From positions 22,606-86,605 of the forward strand of contig NZ_CCDG010000052.1 of the NCBI RefSeq assembly GCF_000723885.1: a stretch of DNA of 64,000 bases, written 5' to 3'. Each line of letters opens with the position of its first letter. Position 1 is the first letter of the stretch. Source of the stretch: Paenibacillus camerounensis. GTDB taxonomy: Bacteria > Bacillota > Bacilli > Paenibacillales > Paenibacillaceae. Shown here piece after piece: positions 1 to 6,652 of the stretch. The notes beneath the pieces were generated by a model. That model saw only the letters and a program-made list of their open reading frames with translations. It ran no database searches and was not told the origin of the DNA. The translations under genes and the position numbers were made by a program.

Positions 1-546
1 TCCACTGACATCTCTATCCCGGTTGATACCGGCGATTTCCGGCTGATTGACCGTAAGGTGTGTGAAGAGCTCAAACGGCTGCCGGAGAAAAACCGTTTTG
101 TCCGCGGCCTGGTCAGCTGGGTCGGCTTCCGCCAGAAAGCTATAGAGTATGAACGTGATGAGCGCCTGGCCGGGGAAACCAAATATCCGCTGAAGCGTAT
201 GATCAAGCTGTCGCTGGACGGCATTACCTCCTTCTCGTACAAACCGCTGAAGCTCGCTGGTTACCTGGGAGCCCTGCTGTCGGCCAGCGGCTTTCTGTAC
301 CTGATGTATGTGCTGTATCTAGCGCTTTTCACGGAAGCTGCCGTTAAAGGCTGGGCATCCATGATTGGCATTACCCTGACGTTTAACGGATTCGTGCTGA
401 TTATGCTGGGCATTCTCGGCGAGTATGTCGGCCGGATCTACGATGAGACCAAGGGCCGCCCGCTGTATATTGTGCAGGAGTTCTATGAAGGCAGGACTGA
501 GAAGTCTGCTGTCCAGGAGCCGAGAGTCGCTCGGCTTAACAAATAA
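1..546 (+). CDS. Glycosyltransferase family 2, DPM1/GtrB-like, C-terminal part (5' end outside window)
   Basis: The frame is open from base 1, so the gene begins upstream. The first visible residues include VDTGDFRLIDRKV, a stretch typical of polyprenyl-phosphate sugar transferases of the DPM1/GtrB type. The remaining roughly 180 residues carry the amphipathic RDERLAGETKYPLKRM segment and then two hydrophobic helices (LAGYLGALLSASGFLYLMYV and a second ending in LIMLGILGEYVGRIYDE). This is the standard two-helix membrane anchor at the C-terminus of the family. Such enzymes move a hexose from a nucleotide sugar to undecaprenyl phosphate at the inner membrane face, for later modification of wall polymers. 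The acceptor and sugar cannot be read from this fragment. A hairpin terminator follows the stop. Confidence 0.85.
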   Translation, partial: STDISIPVDTGDFRLIDRKVCEELKRLPEKNRFVRGLVSWVGFRQKAIEYERDERLAGETKYPLKRMIKLSLDGITSFSYKPLKLAGYLGALLSASGFLYLMYVLYLALFTEAAVKGWASMIGITLTFNGFVLIMLGILGEYVGRIYDETKGRPLYIVQEFYEGRTEKSAVQEPRVARLNK

Positions 547-584
547 TCCCGGGGGGAGAGGCTCTCCCGGATAAAAAAACCAAA

Positions 585-637
585 AAGCGGCTCTCCGGTG
601 AATTTGGCTTAATGCCATTTCACCAGGGGCCTTTTTG
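585..637 (+). terminator. Rho-independent terminator after the glycosyltransferase
   Basis: GGTGAATTTGGC (597-608) pairs with GCCATTTCACC (614-624) around a short loop, and a T-tract (CTTTTT) follows at 631-636. A second GC-rich hairpin lies just before it at about 550-570. Confidence 0.7.
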
Positions 638-639
638 GT

Positions 640-845
640 GTAAGTACTGCACTTTCTGCAATTAAAACCGCTGAATATTGAGCGCAACAGGCTTTAACTG
701 TACTCTGTGCAGCTATATTTAACGATTCGGGCCGTTTCGGCGGAAATCCGCAGAAATAGCTGCACCAAGTGCAGCTATTTCAATGCAAGCCCTCCATGAG
801 TAGGGTTTTAAGTGTAGAAAGTGCAAGTAAGGCACAATTTCGCTG
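640..845. repeat. Intergenic cluster of AGCTGCA / TGCAGCTA-type short repeats
   Basis: The gap 547-966 has no gene. Between the two terminators it contains several variants of one motif: GCACTTTCTGCAATTAAAA near 650, ACTCTGTGCAGCTATATTT near 702, a near-palindrome AGCTGCACCAAGTGCAGCT at about 760-778, and GTGTAGAAAGTGCAAGTA near 813. The same motif family reappears at 22998-23238. The function is unknown. The sequence looks like a dispersed, non-coding repeat. Confidence 0.6.
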
Positions 846-873
846 TGCATCCAGTCTGATATACCTTGACTCT

Positions 874-927
874 AAAAAAGCTATCCCGGAAGAAAGGCCT
901 CGGGCCGATCAACCGGGATAGCCTTTT
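874..927 (-). terminator. Strong terminator (stem with T-tracts on both strands)
   Basis: GCTATCCCGG (880-889) and CCGGGATAGC (913-922) form a perfect 10-bp stem. On the minus strand it is followed by TTTTTTAG, so it ends the flavoprotein gene at 967-1533. It also has CTTTT on the plus side. Confidence 0.85.
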
Positions 928-966
928 GCTGCTCTAAAGTACTGGGCTGTATAGAGGTGTCCCGTA

Positions 967-1533
967 TTATGCCTTCAGCAAATCATGATCCACATATCTG
1001 GCACCATTCAGCTCGCTGATAATGTTGATGGCCACCTTTGCTCCGTCTCCGGCAGTAATAATGGCGTGTACACTGACACCGGCAGCTGTTCCGGCTGCCC
1101 AGATTCCGTCAATATTGGTTTTGCCCTCTGCATTAACCGCTACTACCGTCTTGATTCTCGGCTCTGTGCCGTCCTTTGTTGCCACACCGGCTTTGGCGGC
1201 AAGATCGGTCAGTACGCCCGTTGCCAGAATGACATGCTTCGCTTCATAAGTAGCGCCGCTTTCCGTTTCAATGGTAAATCCTTCACTGCCGGCTGTGAGG
1301 TTAACCGCCTGATCAGCAACCAGCTCCGCTCCGAATTTAACCGCCTGCTTATGTCCGGTTTCAACAAGATCAGGGCCGCCGATTTCAGCAATGCCATAAT
1401 AGTTCTCATACCAGCCTCTGCGGGTCATGCCCTTGTCATTATCAATCAGCAGTGTCTGCTTGCCTGCCTTGGCAGTGAACAGGGCGGCACTTGCACCGGC
1501 GGGGCCGGCTCCGATAACAGCTACTTCATACAT
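967..1533 (-). CDS. Small FAD-binding thioredoxin-reductase-like protein (single domain)
   Basis: A 188-residue protein beginning MYEVAVIGAGPAGASAA, a GxGxxG/A dinucleotide fold for FAD. Near the C-terminus it has the second FAD motif, DGIWAAGTAAG (the family's TxGIFAAGD-like stretch). It has the layout of a thioredoxin reductase from which the central NADPH domain and the redox CxxC have been removed: no cysteine pair is visible. A normal thioredoxin reductase is about 310 residues. Such minimal flavoproteins are common in Bacilli, but their electron donor and acceptor are not established. An AGGAGG site precedes the ATG. The gene is apparently monocistronic, with its own terminator downstream. 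Confidence 0.75.
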   Translation of the reverse strand: MYEVAVIGAGPAGASAALFTAKAGKQTLLIDNDKGMTRRGWYENYYGIAEIGGPDLVETGHKQAVKFGAELVADQAVNLTAGSEGFTIETESGATYEAKHVILATGVLTDLAAKAGVATKDGTEPRIKTVVAVNAEGKTNIDGIWAAGTAAGVSVHAIITAGDGAKVAINIISELNGARYVDHDLLKA

Positions 1534-1598
1534 AACGTTAACCTCCTGAAAATGATGTAGTGCTTACTATTATAACGTTAATTACAGCTTATAAGCTA

Positions 1599-3131
1599 CT
1601 AATCTGCCAGACAGGGGAGCGTAATCCTGAAGAAGGTTCCCTTACCGGGCGTACTCTCTGCATGGATGGCTCCGCCATGTGCCTCAACAAGCGACTTGGT
1701 AATGGATAATCCCAGGCCCGATCCGCCGTATTTGCGTGTGCGCGATGAATCGCTGCGGTAAAAGCGGTCAAAGACATGAGGCAGCTGCTCGGCTGAAATT
1801 CCTGAGCCGTTATCGCTCACTGTAAGCTCTGCCTCCGTATTTCTTGCATGGAGAGAGAGAAGAATGGCGCCTTTTTCGCTATCCGTATGCTGCACGGCAT
1901 TATGGAACAGATTGAGAATAACCTGCTTGATTTTGTCAGGATCAGCCATCCCGCGGATGCCGCAGGCAATATCAAAGGTTACCTTGCGGCTGCCGGCAAG
2001 CACCAGCAGCTGGGGCTGCATTTCCCCGATAATCCCGTCAAGCAGAAGCTCTTTAACTCTAAGCTGGGGCGCCCCGTCCATCCGGGCCAGCAGCAGCAGG
2101 TCCTCCACCAGCTTGTTGATCCGTTTAGATTCACCATGCATGCTGTTCAGCGCATTATAGAGCTGTTCTTTATTGTCCGCTGCTCCGCGCAGCAGCACTT
2201 CCAGGAAGCCGTGGATGGAGGTGAGCGGTGTCCGCAGCTCATGGGAGGCATCGGCGGCAAAACGCCGCATCTGCTCCTTGGCTTCACGCTCACTGCGGAA
2301 GGAGACCTCCAGCCGTTCCAGCATTCCGTTGAACGAATGGGAAAGCTTATCAATTTCTGTCTGCCCCTGATCTACAGGAAAGCGCACATCCAGATTGCCG
2401 GCATCAATACGCTGGGCGGCTTCACCCATATTAGATAACGGTACCAGTGTCTTGCGCAGTGCAGGCAGATAGAGGAACAGGCCCGCCAGCAGGGCGACTA
2501 CCGCCAGTGCGGCGAAAATCAGCAGCTGCTGCACGATTACATCCCTGAGCGGACCCGTCCCGACACTCATCTGCAGCAAAATTTTATTGCTGCCGGGCCG
2601 GCCCAGATCCATGAACACTGCAAGATGCTGGCTGCCGTCCGAGGCCGTGATGAGCCTGTAGCTTCCGGTCGCCTTCTCCGTCGTATGGGTTAGCAGCTCA
2701 TTATATTGCTCATTAGTCAGCTGCGGAGCGGCAGAATCAGAGAGCGTATCCTGCTGCAAATCGGTAAAGGTGCCGTCTGAGCTGTATGCGGCAATGGTCG
2801 TATGCGCATCCAGCAGCAGCGGGCGCCCTCCCTCGCCGTTGCGCTGGCTTGACGGGCTGTTTCCCGGCAGGCTGCCGCTGCCGCCGCCAAAAGGATTCGA
2901 GAAATCACCGGAGATAAGCCGGTAAAAAAAATCCCGCGGCACAGACCGCAGCTGGGCCTCCATTGATTCCGCCCTGTTGCTGTAGATGAAGTTGCGCATC
3001 AGCACGTATTGCAGGACTCCGATGAGCAGCAGGAGGCCGGAGAGAATAAGCAGGGAGGTTGCCAGCAGCTGCTTGCGCAGGGAGCGCGGTGAGCGGAGCC
3101 GGCGGAAGAATCCGGACATGACTCTTCTCAT
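1599..3131 (-). CDS. Membrane sensor histidine kinase (HAMP-HisKA-HATPase)
   Basis: 510 residues. A first membrane helix lies at about 22-45 and a second at about 205-228. They enclose a roughly 160-residue external sensor domain that carries a Gly/Ser-rich stretch near residue 85-100. A HAMP linker follows, then the H box FAADASHELRTPLTSIHG with the phospho-acceptor His, the N box NLFHNAVQHTD, DNGSGI and the G box GGSGLGLSI. All catalytic motifs are intact. The start codon overlaps the stop of the upstream response regulator by 4 bp (ATGA), so the two are translationally coupled partners. The stimulus is unknown. The domain order resembles B. subtilis YkoH/CssS-type kinases, but no orthology is claimed. 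Confidence 0.93.
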   Translation of the reverse strand: MRRVMSGFFRRLRSPRSLRKQLLATSLLILSGLLLLIGVLQYVLMRNFIYSNRAESMEAQLRSVPRDFFYRLISGDFSNPFGGGSGSLPGNSPSSQRNGEGGRPLLLDAHTTIAAYSSDGTFTDLQQDTLSDSAAPQLTNEQYNELLTHTTEKATGSYRLITASDGSQHLAVFMDLGRPGSNKILLQMSVGTGPLRDVIVQQLLIFAALAVVALLAGLFLYLPALRKTLVPLSNMGEAAQRIDAGNLDVRFPVDQGQTEIDKLSHSFNGMLERLEVSFRSEREAKEQMRRFAADASHELRTPLTSIHGFLEVLLRGAADNKEQLYNALNSMHGESKRINKLVEDLLLLARMDGAPQLRVKELLLDGIIGEMQPQLLVLAGSRKVTFDIACGIRGMADPDKIKQVILNLFHNAVQHTDSEKGAILLSLHARNTEAELTVSDNGSGISAEQLPHVFDRFYRSDSSRTRKYGGSGLGLSITKSLVEAHGGAIHAESTPGKGTFFRITLPCLAD

Positions 3132-3814
3132 AACAGGTCTACCCGGTAACCTGCTCCGCGCAGGGTACGGATAATCCGGTGCTCCTTATCACCCAGCTTC
3201 TCGCGGAGGGAACGGATATAGACTTCAACGATATTTTCTTCACCGCCAAAGTCATAGCCCCATACCTTGTCCAGAATCATCGGCTTGCTCAGCACCAGGC
3301 CGTGGTTGATTACCAGATACTGCAGCAGCTCATATTCGGTCGGGGACAGCTCCAGCACCTCGTCCCTGAACCGGAGTTCCTTGCGTCTGCTGTCGATCCG
3401 GAACGGGCCGCAGCGTACCTCGCCGAGCAGGCCGGGGAACTGGTTCCGCAGCCGGGCCTGTATCCGGGCCAGCAGCTCATCGAAGCTGAACGGCTTGATC
3501 ATGTAGTCATCCGCTCCGATAGACAGGCCTTTTACCCGGTCATCGACTTCGTCCTTGGCCGTAAGCATAATAACGGCGATTTCCGCCTCTTCCGAGCGCA
3601 GGTAGCGGCATACTTCAAATCCGTCCATTCCGGGCATCATAACATCAAGAATAGCCACATGCGGTTTAAAGTCTGCCGCTGCAGCGATGGCACTTGCCCC
3701 GTCAGGTGCGGTTTTTACTTCAAAGCCTTCATTGGTTAAGCCCAGTTCCAGAAACTGGAGTATATGAGGCTCGTCATCAACGAGCAAAAGGCGTACGCCT
3801 TGGGCAGCTTTCAT
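3128..3814 (-). CDS. OmpR/PhoB-family response regulator
   Basis: 228 residues. The receiver domain (about 8-120) has the acidic pair in LLVDDE, the phospho-acceptor in VAILDVMMPGMDG and the conserved Lys in MIKPFSFDELLAR. The C-terminal winged helix (about 130-226) has LSPTEYELLQYLVINHG and ends with VEVYIRSLREKLGD and IRTLRGAGYRV, as in the OmpR class. It is the first gene of a two-gene unit with the kinase at 1599-3131 (4-bp overlap). It is transcribed away from the glg operon. A pair of direct repeats at 3917-3936 in its upstream region may be its own binding site. Confidence 0.95.
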   Translation of the reverse strand: MKAAQGVRLLLVDDEPHILQFLELGLTNEGFEVKTAPDGASAIAAAADFKPHVAILDVMMPGMDGFEVCRYLRSEEAEIAVIMLTAKDEVDDRVKGLSIGADDYMIKPFSFDELLARIQARLRNQFPGLLGEVRCGPFRIDSRRKELRFRDEVLELSPTEYELLQYLVINHGLVLSKPMILDKVWGYDFGGEENIVEVYIRSLREKLGDKEHRIIRTLRGAGYRVDLL

Positions 3815-3916
3815 GGTTAATTCCTCCGTTTACGTATAGAGATGGCTATATTATGACACATCAGGTTGAACGTTTGCTGAATATATCGCACAAAACGATT
3901 CGCAAATGCAGTTCAT

Positions 3917-3936
3917 GGTTAATCATTATGGTTAAT
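3917..3936. promoter_or_regulatory. Direct repeat GGTTAAT spaced 13 bp, possible response-regulator site
   Basis: GGTTAAT occurs at 3917-3923 and again at 3930-3936, with CAT directly before the first copy. CATGGTTAAT also occurs at 3812-3821, over the start codon of the response regulator. Tandem direct repeats are the usual binding form of OmpR/PhoB regulators, although their typical period is 10-11 bp. The function is inferred only. Confidence 0.35.
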
Positions 3937-4015
3937 TTATATATACATGCTGTAAATGTCAGGATTGAAAGAAAATAGCGGAAAAATTAACTTTTGCTGG
4001 TCATATAAAAGGGTT

Positions 4016-4044
4016 TTGACGACGGGCCTAGAACACTTTACAAT
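4016..4044 (+). promoter_or_regulatory. Sigma-A promoter of the glg operon
   Basis: TTGACG (4016-4021), a 17-bp spacer and TACAAT (4039-4044). Transcription would start near 4051, leaving a leader of about 205 nt before glgC. The leader is very pyrimidine-rich. Confidence 0.8.
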
Positions 4045-4257
4045 AAGGATACCACCGGATGATTAGCAGTTTTGTTATCATTCTGGCAGTGTGATACATA
4101 TCCTTGTGTTTCCCCCGTTTGTCATCTTATCAAATTTCCTTTTCTGGCACATTTCTTTTCATTTTCTTCTTTTAATGCACACTTCTTTTTGGAATCAGAT
4201 GTACCCAAACCTCATTTATTTCATGTTTTATTACCCATATGTCAAGGAGGCTCTTCC

Positions 4258-5421
4258 ATGAAGAAAAAAGAAATGGTAGCTATGCTATTGGCGGGAGGCC
4301 AAGGGAAAAGGCTGAAGGGATTGACCAAATCACTTGCCAAGCCCGCTGTGTATTTTGGAGGAACCTACCGGATAATTGATTTTCCCCTGAGCAACTGCTC
4401 AAATTCGGGAATTGATACGGTTGGCGTGCTGACGCAATATGAGCCGCTGGTTCTGCATTCATACATTGGAGTAGGCAGTGACTGGGATTTGAACCGTAAG
4501 GATGGCGGTGTATTCGTATTGCCGCCGCATGAACGGGAAAACGGAAGCAGCTGGTACCGCGGAACGGCTGATGCGATCTACCGGAATCTGAAATTTGTAG
4601 ACCAGTTCGATCCCGAGCATGTACTTATTTTGTCGGGTGACCATATTTACAAAATGGATTACAACGCCATGCTGCAGTATCACAAGACAAGAAATGCGGA
4701 CTGCACGATCTCCGTTATTGACGTTCCTCTGGAGGAGGCCAGCCGTTTTGGCATTCTTAATACCGAGGAAGACCTCAAAATCTACGAGTTTGATGAAAAA
4801 CCTGCCAAACCGAAGAGCACGCTGGCTTCGATGGGTGTATATATTTTTAAATGGGATGTTCTGCGCAAACATCTGCTGGAGGACGGCGAGAAGCCGGAAT
4901 CCTCACATGATTTCGGGAAAGATATCATTCCGCTGATGCTGGAGGACGGCAACTCCCTGTATGCTTATCCTTTTGAAGGATACTGGAGAGACGTAGGTAC
5001 GGTAACCAGCCTCTGGGAAGCCAACATGGACCTGCTGAGCGATCATCCGCCGCTGAATCTGAATGATCCGAACTGGCGTATCTTTACCCGCAACCCTAAC
5101 CAGCCTGCACAATATGTGGCCCCGGAAGCCAAAGTGTCCAGCTGCATTATTAATGAGGGCTGCATTGTGCGCGGGGAAGTGAAGCATTCTGTGCTGTTCT
5201 ACGGTGTGGAGGTGGGCGAAGGCAGCGTCATTACGGACTCTGTTATTATGCCCAAGGTGAAGATCGGGAAGAACGTACGTATTCATAAAGCTATCATCAG
5301 CGAAAATACGGTTATCGAGGATTATATGGAGATCGGCAATGACCGGGAGAATGAGGATGAGATTCTGCTGATCGACAATCGTAGCAAAAAACGCAAATCA
5401 GTTGCAGCCAAAACCATATAA
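4258..5421 (+). CDS. glgC: Glucose-1-phosphate adenylyltransferase (ADP-glucose pyrophosphorylase)
   Basis: 387 residues from the ATG at 4258, which has AAGGAGG eight bases upstream. The same frame stays open further 5' to 4072, but only through the pyrimidine-rich leader. The enzyme makes ADP-glucose from ATP and glucose-1-phosphate, the committed step of glycogen synthesis. The nucleotide-binding loop LLAGGQGKRL lies at about 10-19, followed by KPAVYFGGTYRIIDFPLSNC, SGDHIYKMDY with the metal-binding Asp, and the substrate-binding FDEKPAKPKS. The C-terminal part is a left-handed beta-helix of hexapeptide type (IINEGCIVRGEVKHSVL). It is followed 21 bp later by its paralogue glgD. Confidence 0.97.
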   Translation: MKKKEMVAMLLAGGQGKRLKGLTKSLAKPAVYFGGTYRIIDFPLSNCSNSGIDTVGVLTQYEPLVLHSYIGVGSDWDLNRKDGGVFVLPPHERENGSSWYRGTADAIYRNLKFVDQFDPEHVLILSGDHIYKMDYNAMLQYHKTRNADCTISVIDVPLEEASRFGILNTEEDLKIYEFDEKPAKPKSTLASMGVYIFKWDVLRKHLLEDGEKPESSHDFGKDIIPLMLEDGNSLYAYPFEGYWRDVGTVTSLWEANMDLLSDHPPLNLNDPNWRIFTRNPNQPAQYVAPEAKVSSCIINEGCIVRGEVKHSVLFYGVEVGEGSVITDSVIMPKVKIGKNVRIHKAIISENTVIEDYMEIGNDRENEDEILLIDNRSKKRKSVAAKTI

Positions 5422-5442
5422 ATACAGAGGACGGTGACCGCG

Positions 5443-6546
5443 ATGAAAGAGCTTATGGGCGTAATTAATCTTGATCATGAACTGGACAAATTGAACGAAT
5501 TAACCTATTTCCGCTGCGGGGCGGCCGTGCCTTTTGCCAGCCGTTACCGGCTGATTGATTTCGTTCTGTCCAATATGATGAGAGCGGAGCTGGAGAGTGT
5601 CGGGCTGTTCGTCCGCCGCAAATACCGTTCACTGATGGACCATCTAGGAGACGGCAAGTCCTGGGATATGAACCGCAAGCATGGGGGGCTGTTCATTCTG
5701 CCTCCTGACTGGAACGATCCGACGGATACCTCAATCGGGGACCTCCAGCATTACCATAACAATCTTGATTTTTTCAAAAGAGCATCGGCTAAATACATCG
5801 TTTTCTCGGGAAGCCAGCATATTAACACCGTTGATCTGCAGGATGTCTTCCAGTACCATCTGGAAAAAGGAGCTGACGTCACGCTTGTCTACAAAGCAAT
5901 TGACCAGCTTCAGCCTGAGCATGATGCCTGCCTGCGGGTTGAATTGAACGATGACAGCTTCGTTACTGAGATTCATCAGGAGAAGCATCATCCCAATGTG
6001 TATCTGGATATTTTTATCATGGAAAAGAAGTTATTCCTTGAGCAGGTGGAATACTGCATTGCACACGGGGAGAGCTTTTTCTTCCGTGATGTGATTCAGA
6101 AGAACCGGGCCAACTTCAAAATTGCCGGATATGAGTATACGGGCTATCATGCCGTTATCAATTCACTGGAGAGCTATTATAAGAATAGCCTTGAGCTTCT
6201 TAAGCAGGAGAATTATCTTGGTTTGTTTAAGGAAAATCCGGTACAGACCAAGATTAAATATGAAGCCCCCACCCGTTATCTGGACAGCGCGAACGTAACC
6301 AATTCCCTGGTGGCCAACGGCTGCATCATCGGCGGAACCGTTGAGAACAGCGTGATTTTCCGGGGCGTGCAGATCCGTGAGGGGGCAAGAATCGTCAATT
6401 CCGTCATTATGCAGAAATGTGTGATTGAAGCGAATGCGGTCATTGAGAATGTTATTATGGATAAAGACGTACATCTCAGCAAGGACAGGATACTCGTCGG
6501 GGATAGCAAACGTCCGTTTGTCATCGCCAAGAGCAGCAAAATTTAA
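5443..6546 (+). CDS. glgD: GlgD, non-catalytic/regulatory ADP-glucose pyrophosphorylase subunit
   Basis: 367 residues from the ATG at 5443. An in-frame GTG at 5434 lies too close to the GAGG at 5427-5430. The protein is a paralogue of GlgC (YRLIDFVLSNMMRAE, HLGDGKSWDMNRKHGG, C-terminal hexapeptide repeats). It lacks the N-terminal Gly-rich nucleotide-binding loop and opens instead with MKELMGVINLDHELDKLNEL. This is the usual signature of Bacillales GlgD, which by itself is weakly active or inactive and boosts GlgC in a hetero-oligomer. It sits between glgC and glgP in one operon. Confidence 0.93.
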   Translation: MKELMGVINLDHELDKLNELTYFRCGAAVPFASRYRLIDFVLSNMMRAELESVGLFVRRKYRSLMDHLGDGKSWDMNRKHGGLFILPPDWNDPTDTSIGDLQHYHNNLDFFKRASAKYIVFSGSQHINTVDLQDVFQYHLEKGADVTLVYKAIDQLQPEHDACLRVELNDDSFVTEIHQEKHHPNVYLDIFIMEKKLFLEQVEYCIAHGESFFFRDVIQKNRANFKIAGYEYTGYHAVINSLESYYKNSLELLKQENYLGLFKENPVQTKIKYEAPTRYLDSANVTNSLVANGCIIGGTVENSVIFRGVQIREGARIVNSVIMQKCVIEANAVIENVIMDKDVHLSKDRILVGDSKRPFVIAKSSKI

Positions 6547-6550
6547 CCCC

Positions 6551-6592
6551 AGGATCAGCCGGGCTGTGTGCTACAGCAGCCCGGCTGGTCCT
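6551..6592 (+). other. Strong intercistronic hairpin between glgD and glgP
   Basis: AGGATCAGCCGGGCTG (6551-6566) pairs with CAGCCCGGCTGGTCCT (6577-6592) with one mismatch. No T-tract follows (GACTTTCC), so it is more likely an RNA-processing, stabilising or partial-attenuation element than a complete terminator. Confidence 0.6.
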
Positions 6593-6652
6593 GACTTTCC
6601 ATAGAGGCCATGTATCTTATACAAATACACATCCGACTGGAGGAACCTGCTG

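Noticed and set aside
4072..4257. 62-residue N-terminal extension of GlgC
   Set aside because: The frame is open only because the leader is pyrimidine-rich. AAGGAGG and family alignment both point to the ATG at 4258.
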